A stretch of 45,676 nucleotides of DNA. Origin: Paracoccus sp. (in: a-proteobacteria) (GTDB lineage: Bacteria; Pseudomonadota; Alphaproteobacteria; Rhodobacterales; Rhodobacteraceae). Position 1 is the first letter of the stretch, and every line of letters starts with the position of its first letter. The DNA is taken from assembly GCF_030538695.1 (NCBI RefSeq), contig NZ_JAUNTN010000026.1, positions 1 to 45,676 of the forward strand. Direction: 5' to 3'. Below are positions 6,963 through 15,452 of the stretch, one piece after another. A program made the position numbers and the translations under genes. Below the pieces are notes generated by a model that worked only from the letters and a program-made list of their open reading frames with translations, was not told the DNA's origin and searched no databases.

Positions 6963-7039
6963 TTTTCGCCGGTTTTTTTGACCATTTTCGCCGGTCTTTT
7001 TGTCGCGCTACAGGTGGACCGTTTTTTTGTCGCGCTACA
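6963..7039 (-). mobile_element. Probable left end of a Mu-like transposable phage (repeated transposase sites)
   Basis: This 77-bp stretch holds two copies of TTTTTGTCGCGCTACA (6997-7012 and 7024-7039, 27 bp apart) and two of TTTTCGCCGGT (6963-6973 and 6985-6995, 22 bp apart). Read on the minus strand it begins 5'-TGTAGCGCGACAAAAA at 7039, i.e. with the TG dinucleotide of Mu-type ends, and continues inward toward the repressor. Repeated A-tract sites at the end, then repressor, then divergent early genes is the order at the left end of Mu-like phages. The right end is not seen in the window. Confidence 0.55.
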
Positions 7040-7166
7040 CCATTCAGAGCCCGAAACAGGCCTGGCGCACAGTCTCAGAGGTTCGGATGGGGGAGGCAAA
7101 GCCCTTTGAAAACACGACTATTTCTGCGCCGTGAAGGGCGCCTGTCCGTGTTTGCAACAGGGATTA

Positions 7167-7256
7167 TGGCGGACGGTGAGGGATTCGAACCCTCGAGACG
7201 GTTCCCCGCCTACACACTTTCCAGGCGTGCGCCTTCGACCACTCGGCCAACCGTCC
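7167..7256 (-). tRNA. tRNA-Ser(GGA)
   Basis: It is 90 nt long including an encoded CCA (7167-7169). The acceptor stem pairs GGACGGT with ACCGTCC. The anticodon stem CACGC/GTGTG encloses the loop CTGGAAA with anticodon GGA. A long variable arm marks the serine class, and the T arm reads GGGTTCGAATCCC. It lies about 130 bp from the inferred phage end, but the phage seems to abut it by chance rather than to use it as attachment site. Confidence 0.95.
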
Positions 7257-7295
7257 GTGTCGGGTCGTTTAGCCTGTCATGCGGGCGGGTGCAAG

Positions 7296-7859
7296 TCAGA
7301 GCTTTGCAATCCGGGCCTGTAAATCTGCAAGTTGGCGGCGAATGTCGGTCATATCGTCGGCGGGGGGGGAGGGGCTGCTCGTGTCCTCGGGGGCGGGGCC
7401 GGTGGCGGTGCCGGCGCCGGGCCAGTTGCCCATCATCGCCTGCAAAAACATCTGTTGCTGGCGTTGTAGTTGCTCGAATCCGGGCATGGAGGCCATGGGA
7501 TTGGCGCGGGACATATTCTCGATCAGCTTGGACTGACCCTCGCGCAGCATCTCGAAGCTGGCGGCCAGAAACTGCGGCACCACGGATTGCGCCTGCGTGG
7601 TATAGCTGCGCACCAGATCGGTCAGCACATCGACGGGCAGGACGTTTTCGCCACGGCTTTCATGTTCGGCAATAATTTGCAGCAGATATTGCCGGGTCAG
7701 GTCGTCGCCGGATTTCAGATCAACGATCTTGACCTCTCGTCCCTGCCGGATAAAGGCGGCAATGTCCTCCAGCGTGACGTAATCGCTGGTTTCGGTGTTA
7801 TACAAGCGGCGGCTGGCATAACGCTTTATCAGCAGCGGCGCGTCGGTTGAAGCGGCCAT
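7296..7859 (-). CDS. phaR: PHA synthesis repressor PhaR
   Basis: The protein has 187 residues. The N-terminal PHB/PHA accumulation regulator domain is clear (LLIKRYASRRLYNTETSDYV, residues 9-28). A central region follows and then a Gln/Met-rich and Pro-rich tail. PhaR binds both DNA and nascent PHA granules: it represses phaP (and itself) until polymer is present. The start at 7859 is supported by AAGGGGGG a few bases upstream; a longer frame to 7904 lacks such a site. It lies downstream of phaP in the same direction, with a terminator between. Two matching operator sites lie upstream of phaP (8505-8545). Confidence 0.93.
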   Translation of the reverse strand: MAASTDAPLLIKRYASRRLYNTETSDYVTLEDIAAFIRQGREVKIVDLKSGDDLTRQYLLQIIAEHESRGENVLPVDVLTDLVRSYTTQAQSVVPQFLAASFEMLREGQSKLIENMSRANPMASMPGFEQLQRQQQMFLQAMMGNWPGAGTATGPAPEDTSSPSPPADDMTDIRRQLADLQARIAKL

Positions 7860-7921
7860 TCGGAACCCCCCTTGGATGGTCGTCCGGTCATTCTGCGGCT
7901 GCAATCTGGCAAATGCAAAAG

Positions 7922-7948
7922 AAAAAGGGCGCCCGAAAGCGCCCCTTT
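7922..7948 (-). terminator. Terminator between phaP and phaR
   Basis: A hairpin with arms GGGCGC (7927-7932) and GCGCCC (7939-7944) is followed on the minus strand by a T-run (TTTTT). It would end the phaP transcript before phaR. Confidence 0.7.
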
Positions 7949-7966
7949 GATTCCATGGCCGAAAAA

Positions 7967-8431
7967 TCAGGCCTTGGTCGCGGTGGTTGCAGCGGTGGTT
8001 GCTTTTTTCACGGCGGCCTGCGTGTCCTTGGCGGCCTTCTCGGCAACCTTCTGCGCGTCGGCAGCGATGTCCTTGCCGGCGGTCAGCATCAGGTCAACGG
8101 TGTCCATCTGCACTTTCTTGGCAACCTCGGCAAAGGCGGCCATATGCTCGGCGGCCATTTCGGTGGCTGCGGTGGCGAAATCGCTGACGGCCTTGGCGTA
8201 TTCCGAAGGGTCTTCCTTGGTCGCGGTCAGTTCACCCAGACGAGCGATGGCGTCCTTGGCCCATTGCGCGCCGATCTCGGTCGAACGCTCGGCCGCGGCC
8301 AGCGTGACGCGGGCCATCTTTTCGTTCAGCGCGGTTTGCGACTTGAACGCATCCTGAACCGAGCTGGTGTCAACCGGGAACTGGCTCATCATGTCTTGAA
8401 AGGCTTTGGTGAAGTCGGGGGCTTTTGCCAT
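7967..8431 (-). CDS. phaP: Phasin PhaP (PHA granule-associated protein)
   Basis: The protein has 154 residues: a mostly helical, amphipathic phasin of normal size for Paracoccus-type phasins, without signal peptide. The C-terminus is a low-complexity Ala/Thr/Lys tail. Phasins coat PHA granules in the cytoplasm and limit their size. The ATG at 8431 has AGGAG upstream. The gene is controlled by two CTGC-N3-GCAG sites at 8505-8545, the type bound by PhaR, and is followed by its own terminator, as expected for a highly expressed granule protein. Confidence 0.9.
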   Translation of the reverse strand: MAKAPDFTKAFQDMMSQFPVDTSSVQDAFKSQTALNEKMARVTLAAAERSTEIGAQWAKDAIARLGELTATKEDPSEYAKAVSDFATAATEMAAEHMAAFAEVAKKVQMDTVDLMLTAGKDIAADAQKVAEKAAKDTQAAVKKATTAATTATKA

Positions 8432-8504
8432 GTCAGTCTCTCCTCATTCCCTGAGCGCCGCTGGGGGCGCCGATCATCCATTGCGGATAAAAGCAACATA
8501 CATT

Positions 8505-8545
8505 CTGCACCGCAGCATTTCAAGCCCAAATATGCTGCGCCGCAG
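8505..8545. promoter_or_regulatory. Paired PhaR operators upstream of phaP
   Basis: CTGCACCGCAG (8505-8515) and CTGCGCCGCAG (8535-8545) are both CTGC-N3-GCAG palindromes, with centres 30 bp apart (about three helical turns). PhaR of Paracoccus denitrificans is known to bind TGC-rich sites of this form. They lie 74-114 bp before the phaP start and just past the phaC stop. Confidence 0.8.
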
Positions 8546-8557
8546 CATTCGCCGCGG

Positions 8558-10804
8558 TCAGGCCCCTTCCTTGACGTAAGTGCCGGGGGCGGCACCGAAA
8601 CCTTCGACGGGGGTGCGGGCGGGAACCATCGGGCCAGAGTGACCCGACAGCCAATCCTGCCAGCGTGGCCACCAGCTACCTTCGTGATAGGTGGCAGCCT
8701 GTTTCCACGCGGCAGCACCGCCATCAAAACCCGCGTCAGACGTATAATGGCCGTATTTCTTCTTGCTGGGCGGGTTGATGATCCCGGCAATATGGCCCGA
8801 TTCCGACAGGATGAAGCGTTTGTCCGGGGAACCCATCTGCGAGATTCCCTTCCAGCTATGCAGCCATGGTGCGATATGGTCGGTTTCGCAGGCGATGGCG
8901 CAAAGCGGCACGGTCACATCTTTCAGGTGCAATTCCTGACCGAACAGGGTCAGGCCCGCGCCCGCAAACAGGTTGTCCTGACAAAGCCCGCGCAGGTAAT
9001 CCATCGCCATGCGGCCCGGCAGGTTGGTGGCGTCGCCGTTCCAATACAGCAGGTCAAAGGCTGGTGGTGCCTCGCCCATCATATAGCTGCGGATCGCCGG
9101 TCCCCACACCAGATCATTTGCCCGCAGAAAGCTGAAAGTGCGGGTCATCAACTGCGCGGGCAGAATGCCGTGGGTGACGACTTCCTCATCCAGACCGTTG
9201 ACGAAATCATTGGTCAGATAGGTGGTGAACTCTCCCTGATCCGAGAAGTCGGTCAGGGTGGTGAAAAACGTGGCGCTGTTCACCCGGTCATCGCCGCGCG
9301 ATTTCAGCAGGGCCAGCACCAGCGACAGCGTGGTGCCGGCGATGCAGTAACCGATGGCGTTCAGCTTTTCCTGTCCGGTTTCGGCAAGCACCTGATCCAT
9401 GACGGTCAGATAGGCCCCGGCGTAATCCTGCAAGCTGACATCGGCAAAGCTGGCGTCGGGGTTCTTCCAACTGACCACGAACAGTGTATAGCCCTGATCG
9501 ACGATCCAGCGGATCAGGCTGTTTTGCGGCTTCAGGTCCATGATGTAGAATTTGTTGATCCAGGGCGGAAAAATCACCAACGGGATCTGATGGACCTGTT
9601 CCGTCGTCGGGCTGTATTGAATCAGCTCATACAGGCGTTCACGCCGCACGACGCGGCCTTCGGCGGTGCCGATGTTCTCACCCACGCTGAAGGCGTCACG
9701 ATCGGCAAGCGAGACAATCATTTCGCCGCCTGCCGCCTCGACATCGCGGACAAGGTTTTCCAGCCCCTTGATAAGACTGCGGCCCTCGGTTTCGACGGCG
9801 CGTTGCAGCGCGTCGGGGTTGGTGGCCAGAAAATTGGTCGGCGCCATCATATCGACAAGCTGCCGGGTAAACCATTCGACGCGGATGCGGTCGGTTTCAT
9901 GCGGCAGTTGCAACTCTCGTGCGGCGCGCAGCATGGCATCGGCATTGATGCGATACTGGCGGCGGACGGCGTCAAAGAACGGATGCGTGCGCCACAACGG
10001 GTTCTGGAACCGTTTGTCCTTTTCGTCGGGATCATCCTCGACCGCCAGCTTGCCACGGGCGGCGGTTTCTTGCAGGCGGGCGTAGTGTTTCAGCGTTTCG
10101 CCCCAATAGCTGACCTGCTGTTCCACCAGTCGGGCGGGCTGTTCGGACAGAAGTTTCATCCATGCCTGCGCCGAGGACATGAACAGGTCTGGCCCCGGCC
10201 CCTCGACCGCGGGCGTATGCACCCGGCGGCGAGAAAAGGCAGCGACGAGCCGCTGGGTCAGGGTTTCGATCTTTTCGATATTGGTGGCCATTGCCTCGGT
10301 CATGCTGTCATAGGCGGCCTGTGGCAGCGTCGTGGTTGCCGCTGTTTCTGGTGTGGTTCTGGGGGGTGTCGTCGCCTCGGGTTGCGCTTCTTGCCTGGCC
10401 TCGGTTTGATCCGGTTTGTGGGTGGTTGCCTTGCGGCGGCTGCTGGTGCGGGTGTCGCTGCGCACCGGCGCATGGGCGCGCGTGGTGCGGCCTGCTGGCT
10501 TGGTCGCAGGCTTTTTCGTGGGCTTGGCCTGTGTTGCAACAGCCTCGGGGGCGGGGGGCTTGGCGGCGGTTTTTCGAGGCCGGGCAGGCTTGGCCGTGGT
10601 TTGTTTGGCCGTGGTTTGTTTGGCCGCTGTTTCGAGGGGCGCAGTCTGCGCCTTGGTCCGGCGGCGTGGCGGTTTCGGGGCCGCCGGGGCCGATTCATCT
10701 GGTGCCGCCGCTGGTGCCGCCGTCACCTTGCGGCCACGCCCCCTCCGCGAAGCCGCCTGAGATGGTTGTGCTTTTTTGATCGAATCGTCGTCTTTGCTTG
10801 CCAT
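8558..10804 (-). CDS. phaC: Class I poly(3-hydroxyalkanoate) synthase PhaC with long basic N-terminal tail
   Basis: PhaC joins 3-hydroxyacyl-CoA units into polyester on the granule surface. The catalytic part is typical: the lipase-like box GYCIAG has the nucleophile Cys487, and the conserved C-terminal His region (ESGHIAGIINPP) is present. At 748 residues the protein is some 150-160 longer than most class I synthases. The excess is an N-terminal tail (about residues 1-150) rich in Ala, Lys, Thr, Pro and Arg, like histone H1 tails. It includes a duplicated KQTTA coded by a 15-bp tandem repeat. A start nearer the catalytic part (MTEAMATNIEK) is possible, but the tail is open, in frame and codon-biased like the rest. 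The gene lies upstream of phaP and divergent from phaZ. Confidence 0.93.
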   Translation of the reverse strand: MASKDDDSIKKAQPSQAASRRGRGRKVTAAPAAAPDESAPAAPKPPRRRTKAQTAPLETAAKQTTAKQTTAKPARPRKTAAKPPAPEAVATQAKPTKKPATKPAGRTTRAHAPVRSDTRTSSRRKATTHKPDQTEARQEAQPEATTPPRTTPETAATTTLPQAAYDSMTEAMATNIEKIETLTQRLVAAFSRRRVHTPAVEGPGPDLFMSSAQAWMKLLSEQPARLVEQQVSYWGETLKHYARLQETAARGKLAVEDDPDEKDKRFQNPLWRTHPFFDAVRRQYRINADAMLRAARELQLPHETDRIRVEWFTRQLVDMMAPTNFLATNPDALQRAVETEGRSLIKGLENLVRDVEAAGGEMIVSLADRDAFSVGENIGTAEGRVVRRERLYELIQYSPTTEQVHQIPLVIFPPWINKFYIMDLKPQNSLIRWIVDQGYTLFVVSWKNPDASFADVSLQDYAGAYLTVMDQVLAETGQEKLNAIGYCIAGTTLSLVLALLKSRGDDRVNSATFFTTLTDFSDQGEFTTYLTNDFVNGLDEEVVTHGILPAQLMTRTFSFLRANDLVWGPAIRSYMMGEAPPAFDLLYWNGDATNLPGRMAMDYLRGLCQDNLFAGAGLTLFGQELHLKDVTVPLCAIACETDHIAPWLHSWKGISQMGSPDKRFILSESGHIAGIINPPSKKKYGHYTSDAGFDGGAAAWKQAATYHEGSWWPRWQDWLSGHSGPMVPARTPVEGFGAAPGTYVKEGA
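10591..10635. repeat. 15-bp tandem repeat inside phaC
   Basis: TGGCCGTGGTTTGTT occurs at 10591-10605 and 10606-10620, with a degenerate third unit at 10621-10635. It encodes the repeated KQTTA in the basic tail of PhaC. As the unit is a multiple of three, copy-number changes would lengthen or shorten the tail without a frameshift. Confidence 0.85.
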
Positions 10805-10905
10805 GGCGATATTCCCCCCCTACCGTCATATGCATATTCCAGCGCAAGACGCAGCGTAACGCAACCGAATCGCGTCGCCTGCCGCAAGAAATAAGGACCG
10901 GATGA

Positions 10906-12237
10906 ATGTTCAAAGGGTATCGGGGGATCGTGTCCTATGATGCGATGGAAACCATCCGCAACACGAATGAATGGATCGGTGCGACGGCCCGTGCCGTGGC
11001 CTCCTATCCTGCCTTTGCGCTGATTCCGAACCCGGCCTTCAAGATGCTGTCGGCATGGGGCCGCGTCACCGAACGCAGTTTCGCCCGCATGGTCATCAAA
11101 CCTGACTGGAACATTCCCCCGATCCCCGGTGCGGATGGTCAGGACCATATCACCTATGTGGAAACCGAGCTGAAACGCGATTTCGGCGACCTGATCCATT
11201 TCCGCGTCGCCCGCCGCGATCCGATGCCGCGCAAGGTGCTGCTGGTCGCGCCGATGTCGGGCCATTATGCGACGCTGATGCGGTCCACCGTGGTGTCGTT
11301 GCTGCCCGACTGTGATCTTTATGCGACCGACTGGCACAATGCCCGCGACATTCCGGTGAGTGCGGGCAAATTCGACATCGAGGATTACACCAAATATCTG
11401 GTCGAGTTCATCGAGCATCTTGGCCCCGAAACTCATGTCATCGCCATCTGTCAGCCCGCACCTCTGGCCCTTGCCGCCACTGCGATGCTGGCTGCCAAAG
11501 GCCCGCAGTTCCAGCCGCGCAGCCTGACCCTGATCGGCGGTCCGATCGACCCTGACGTTGCGGCCACCGAAGTCACCGATTTCGGAAACCGCGTCACCAT
11601 GGGCGAGCTGGAGGCTCTGGCCATTCAGCAGGTTGGCTTCAAATATGCCGGGGCAGGGCGGATGGTCTATCCGGGGCTGGCGCAGCTCAGCAGCTTTATC
11701 AGCATGAATGCTGAAACCCATGCCCGCGCCTTTATCGACAAGATCTTCGCCGAAGCGCGGGGTGAAGGCTCGGAAGGGGACAAGCACAACAAGTTCTATG
11801 ACGAATATCTGGCTGTCATGGATATGACCGCCGAGTTCTACCTGTCCACCGTTGAACGCATCTTCAAGGGGCTGGAAATCGCGCAGAACCGCTTTACCGT
11901 GGACGGCCAGCCGGTCGATCTGGGCAAGATCAGTGGCATTGGCGTAATGACGGTCGAAGGCGCGAATGACGACATTTCTGCCCCCGGCCAATGCGTTGCG
12001 GCGCTGGATCTTTGCACCGGCGTTGATGCCAAAAAGAAACGTCAGCATCTGGAACCCGGTGCAGGCCATTATGGCATTTTCGCGGGGAAGTCGTGGCGGC
12101 TGAACATTCGTCCGCTGGTGCTGGATTTCATGGATGAATGTGCCGGTGCCCCCGCCAAACGCCGCGCCGTGGGCCGCAAGGCCGTTGACTGCGGTAGCGC
12201 CGATGCGTTGGGTATGGATGGCAAGATCGCCGTCTGA
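10906..12237 (+). CDS. phaZ: Intracellular PHA depolymerase PhaZ
   Basis: The protein has 443 residues, without signal peptide. It belongs to the PhaZ1-type intracellular depolymerases, which degrade amorphous PHA granules in the cytosol. The nucleophile is a cysteine in AICQPAPLA (Cys182) rather than a lipase-box serine, as usual for this family. The C-terminal LEPGAGHYGIFAGKSWR region provides the conserved His. The gene is divergent from phaC across a 101-bp gap, giving the phaZ-phaC-phaP-phaR arrangement seen in Paracoccus. Start ATG 10906 follows AAGGA. Confidence 0.92.
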   Translation: MFKGYRGIVSYDAMETIRNTNEWIGATARAVASYPAFALIPNPAFKMLSAWGRVTERSFARMVIKPDWNIPPIPGADGQDHITYVETELKRDFGDLIHFRVARRDPMPRKVLLVAPMSGHYATLMRSTVVSLLPDCDLYATDWHNARDIPVSAGKFDIEDYTKYLVEFIEHLGPETHVIAICQPAPLALAATAMLAAKGPQFQPRSLTLIGGPIDPDVAATEVTDFGNRVTMGELEALAIQQVGFKYAGAGRMVYPGLAQLSSFISMNAETHARAFIDKIFAEARGEGSEGDKHNKFYDEYLAVMDMTAEFYLSTVERIFKGLEIAQNRFTVDGQPVDLGKISGIGVMTVEGANDDISAPGQCVAALDLCTGVDAKKKRQHLEPGAGHYGIFAGKSWRLNIRPLVLDFMDECAGAPAKRRAVGRKAVDCGSADALGMDGKIAV

Positions 12238-12337
12238 TCCGCCCTCTGTGCGATCGCCGAGGCAGGGGACTTGCCCCTGACCGGCGCGCATCGGGAAAGT
12301 GCTTGCCACCGGGGCAGGCTTTGCGTTATCGCTGGCC

Positions 12338-12501
12338 CGTCGGTTTCCATATGGAAACAATAGGGAATCCGCCGCCCCATCTGGGGCGAACCGGAACTGC
12401 CCCCGCAACTGTAGGCGGTGAGTCGGCGCGATCATGCCACTGGGGCAACCCCGGGAAGGCCGCGCCCGGTGATGACCCGCCAGTCAGGAGACCTGCCGAC
12501 G
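12338..12501 (+). promoter_or_regulatory. Cobalamin (B12) riboswitch
   Basis: All conserved parts of the class are present in order: closing stem CGTCGG (12338-12343) with CCGACG (12496-12501), AATAGGGAA, the CCCCCGCAACTGTA core, GCCACTG (12436-12442), GGGAAGGC, and the B12 box AGTCAGGAGACCTGCC (12482-12497). It lies about 155 bases before the start of the uptake operon. No strong T-run terminator follows; a short GGCGC-ATA-GCGCC hairpin near 12562-12577 may be part of the expression platform. B12 should switch the operon off. Confidence 0.95.
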
Positions 12502-12655
12502 CGAAACGTAACCAAATCCGGGCGGGGTTGTCCGGGAGGTGTGGCATGGCATTGACGGCACGGCGCATAGCGCCTTTCAGCATGATGTCCGGCGATTTTC
12601 GCCGCGCCCTGTCGCCTGTCCCGGCAAGCGCGGCCATTATCATCAGGAACATCCC

Positions 12656-13660
12656 ATGTATCTGCGATTGACAACCGCCCTTGCGGCGATCTGCCTTGCC
12701 GCGCCTGCCTTTGCCGGGACGGATTACCCGCTGGAGTTTGACAATTGCGGCGTGCCGCTGCGCTTTGACGCCGCGCCCGAACGTGTAGCCAGCATCGGTC
12801 AGGCCGCGACCGAGGTTCTCTATGCGCTGGACCTTGCCGACAAGGTCACCGGCACCGGCGTCTGGTTCACCGATGTTCTGCCCGAATATGCTGAGGTGAA
12901 CGCCCGCGTCCCGCGTCTGGCGGATAATGACCCCAGCTTTGAATCCATCGTTCAGACGCGCCCCGATCTGGTCGCCTCGCAATATGAATGGTTCATCGGC
13001 CCGCAGGGGATCATCGCGACCCGCGAGCAATTCGCCGATCTGGCGATCCCGACCTATATCATGGCCGCCGATTGCGCGGGCAAGGATAACACCATCGGGT
13101 CCGACGGCACCCGGACCGAGATGTTCACCATGGATAGCATCTGGCAGGGCATCACCGATCTGGCCGCGATCTTCGACGTGCCGGAACGGGGCGAGGCGCT
13201 GATCGCCGCGCTTCAGGCGCGCGAGGCTGCCGCCATTGAGCAGGCGCAATCGCTGGATCTGGGCGATGCCTCGGCGCTGTTCTGGTTCTCGTCGGCAGAA
13301 ATGGACATCGACCCCTATGTCGCCGGTCGCAAAGGCCCGCCAGCCTATATGATGGAGGCGCTGGGCCTGCGCAACGTCATCGAAAGCGATGAGGAATGGC
13401 CGACGGTGGCTTGGGAGACCATCGCCCGCGCCAACCCGACCGTGATCGTGATCGCGAAACTGGAACGCCGCCGCTTTCCCGCCGATGATTTCGAGCGCAA
13501 GCTGGAATTCCTGCGCAGCGATCCAGTCGCCAGCCAGATGGATGCGGTCATCAACAACCGTATCGTGGTGATGGACGGGCATTCGATGGACCCCTCGATC
13601 CGCAACGTCATGGGGCTGGAACAACTGGCCGAGGCGCTGGCCGGGTATGACCTGAAATGA
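12656..13660 (+). CDS. ABC transporter substrate-binding protein, probably for cobalamin
   Basis: The protein has 334 residues with a signal peptide (MYLRLTTALAAICLAAPAFA). It is a periplasmic binding protein of the iron-siderophore/B12 class (BtuF-like fold), with the N-terminal lobe starting DYPLEFDNCGVPLRF and a long connecting helix. The B12 riboswitch directly upstream argues for cobalamin or a corrinoid precursor as ligand. The fold alone would also allow siderophores or heme. Start ATG 12656 is chosen because the signal peptide begins there; a longer frame adds 39 implausible residues. It overlaps the permease gene by 4 bases. Confidence 0.85.
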   Translation: MYLRLTTALAAICLAAPAFAGTDYPLEFDNCGVPLRFDAAPERVASIGQAATEVLYALDLADKVTGTGVWFTDVLPEYAEVNARVPRLADNDPSFESIVQTRPDLVASQYEWFIGPQGIIATREQFADLAIPTYIMAADCAGKDNTIGSDGTRTEMFTMDSIWQGITDLAAIFDVPERGEALIAALQAREAAAIEQAQSLDLGDASALFWFSSAEMDIDPYVAGRKGPPAYMMEALGLRNVIESDEEWPTVAWETIARANPTVIVIAKLERRRFPADDFERKLEFLRSDPVASQMDAVINNRIVVMDGHSMDPSIRNVMGLEQLAEALAGYDLK

Positions 13661-14679
13661 TCCGCACCGCACCCGCCATGGTCGCGCTGCGCGGGCTGGC
13701 GGGCGCGGGCCTCTTGATACTGGCGGTTCTGGCCGGGGTCTCCTTAGGCGAAATCGCCATCCCGCCCGGCGATATTTTCCGGGTGCTGGCCAATAATCTG
13801 TGGCAGGCGGGGCATGAGGTTGACCGGGTCGAGGCCGGGATCATCTGGAACTATCGCCTGCCGCGCACGCTGGTCGCTAGCGCCTGCGGGGCCGCGCTGG
13901 CGCTGTCGGGGGTGGTGTTGCAGGCGCTGGTGCGCAATGCGCTGGCCGATCCCTATCTGCTGGGCGTGTCCGCCGGGGCCTCGACCGGGGCGGTGGCGGT
14001 CACGATCATGGGCGTTGGCGGCGGGGCCATCGGCATATCGGGCGGTGCATTTATCGGCGCGGCGCTGGCCTTTGGGCTGGTCGCGGCACTGGCCCGCGCG
14101 GCGGGCGGCGGGCCTGCGCATATGGTGCTGGCCGGGATCGCCGGATCGCAGCTTTTCAACGCGCTGACCTCGTTCTTTATCGCCAAATCCGCCAATGCTG
14201 AGCAAGCGCGCGGGATCATGTTCTGGCTTCTGGGCAACCTCTCCGGCTCGCGCTGGCCCGATGTGACGCTGGCGGTGCCGGTGGCGGTGATCGGGCTGCT
14301 GGTCTGTCTGTGGCATATGCGGGCGCTCGACGCCTTCACCTTTGGCGCAAGCGCGGCGGCATCGCTGGGCATCAATGTGCGCGCGGTGCAGGTGGTGCTG
14401 ATCGGCGCGGTCACGGCGATGACGGCGGTGATGGTCAGCCTTGTCGGCGCGATTGGCTTTGTCGGGCTGGTCATTCCCCATGCCGCGCGATTTCTGACCG
14501 GGCCGCGTCACGGCGTTCTGGTGCCGGTCGCGGCTTTGGTGGGGGCGGTGTTCCTGATCGGCGCGGATATCGTCTCGCGCGTGCTGATCCCCGGTCAGGT
14601 CGTCCCCATCGGCGTCGTCACCGCGCTGGTCGGCGCGCCCGGATTCGCACTGATCCTGATCCGCCGGGGCGCGAAATGA
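13657..14679 (+). CDS. ABC transporter permease, FecCD/BtuC type
   Basis: The protein has 340 residues and is highly hydrophobic, with about ten membrane helices as in BtuC. The family motifs LPRTLVASACGAALALSG and QALVRNALADPYLLGVSAGA (residues ~65-115) and the cytoplasmic coupling region GLVIPHAARFL are present. It forms the inner-membrane channel for the substrate delivered by the upstream binding protein. Both ends overlap neighbouring genes by ATGA, so the three transport genes are translated together. Its assignment to B12 rests on the riboswitch. Confidence 0.88.
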   Translation: MIRTAPAMVALRGLAGAGLLILAVLAGVSLGEIAIPPGDIFRVLANNLWQAGHEVDRVEAGIIWNYRLPRTLVASACGAALALSGVVLQALVRNALADPYLLGVSAGASTGAVAVTIMGVGGGAIGISGGAFIGAALAFGLVAALARAAGGGPAHMVLAGIAGSQLFNALTSFFIAKSANAEQARGIMFWLLGNLSGSRWPDVTLAVPVAVIGLLVCLWHMRALDAFTFGASAAASLGINVRAVQVVLIGAVTAMTAVMVSLVGAIGFVGLVIPHAARFLTGPRHGVLVPVAALVGAVFLIGADIVSRVLIPGQVVPIGVVTALVGAPGFALILIRRGAK

Positions 14680-15452
14680 GGCTGGAGGCGCATAACCTCG
14701 GCTGGAGCCCGCGCCGGGGCCGCGTGGTGGTCTCGGGCGTCGATCTGAGCGTCGCGCCGGGCGAGACGCTGGGCCTGATCGGGCCGAACGGGTCGGGCAA
14801 ATCGACGCTTCTGCGGCTGCTGGCGGGGTTGGCGCGCGGGGCCTCGGGTCGGGTCACGCTGGACGGCACCGACCTGCGCCGCCTGCCCCGCCGCCGGATC
14901 GCGCAGGTCATGGCGGTGGTCGAGCAGCAGACCGACACGACCGAGGCCCTGCGCGCCCGCGATGTGGTTGAGCTGGGCCGGACGCCGTTTCTGACGGCCC
15001 TGTCGCCCTTTGGCGCGAGCGACGCCGCGATTGTCGCCCGCGCGCTGGAGACGGTCGGCATGTCGCATCTGGCCGATGCGCCATGGGCCACCCTCTCGGG
15101 CGGTGAACGTCAGCGCATCCAGATCGCCCGCGCCTTGGCGCAAGAGCCGCGCATCCTGCTGCTGGACGAGCCGACCAATCATCTGGACATTCATCACCAA
15201 CTTGCCCTGCTGCGCATGGTCGATGACCTGCCGGTGACGGTGGTTATCGCGCTGCATGACCTTAATCAGGCGATGGGCTGCGACCGGCTGGCGGTGATGG
15301 AGGCCGGGCGCATGGTCGCGCTTGGCCCCCCGCGCGATGTGCTGACGCCCGACCGCCTGCGCCGGATTTTCCGCATCGACGCGCGCCTGCTGACCGACCC
15401 GACCGATGCCGCAACCCTGTTCCGCTTTTTGTCACTGGAGAAAACCCCATGA
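14676..15452 (+). CDS. ABC transporter ATPase, BtuD/FecE type
   Basis: The protein has 258 residues. Walker A GPNGSGKST lies at 36-44, the signature LSGGERQR and Walker B LLLDEP follow in the second half, and the switch His is in ALHDLNQA. The start ATG 14676 overlaps the permease stop. A much longer upstream frame is out of register with the permease and is not real. It powers the cobalamin-type importer. The stop overlaps the pseudoazurin start (15449-15452), so pseudoazurin is the fourth gene of this riboswitch-led operon. Confidence 0.9.
   Translation: MRLEAHNLGWSPRRGRVVVSGVDLSVAPGETLGLIGPNGSGKSTLLRLLAGLARGASGRVTLDGTDLRRLPRRRIAQVMAVVEQQTDTTEALRARDVVELGRTPFLTALSPFGASDAAIVARALETVGMSHLADAPWATLSGGERQRIQIARALAQEPRILLLDEPTNHLDIHHQLALLRMVDDLPVTVVIALHDLNQAMGCDRLAVMEAGRMVALGPPRDVLTPDRLRRIFRIDARLLTDPTDAATLFRFLSLEKTP

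Noticed and set aside
7847..10894. A 1015-codon open frame on the plus strand
   Set aside because: It lies antisense to phaP and phaC and exists because of the high GC of those genes; phaC has clear catalytic motifs and codon bias, this frame has none.
10723..14511. Long minus-strand frames across phaZ and the B12 operon
   Set aside because: All are antisense shadows of genes with recognised motifs and have no ribosome sites or domains.
14310..14675. Upstream extension of the transporter ATPase frame
   Set aside because: It is out of register with the permease gene that covers this DNA; the ATPase begins at 14676.
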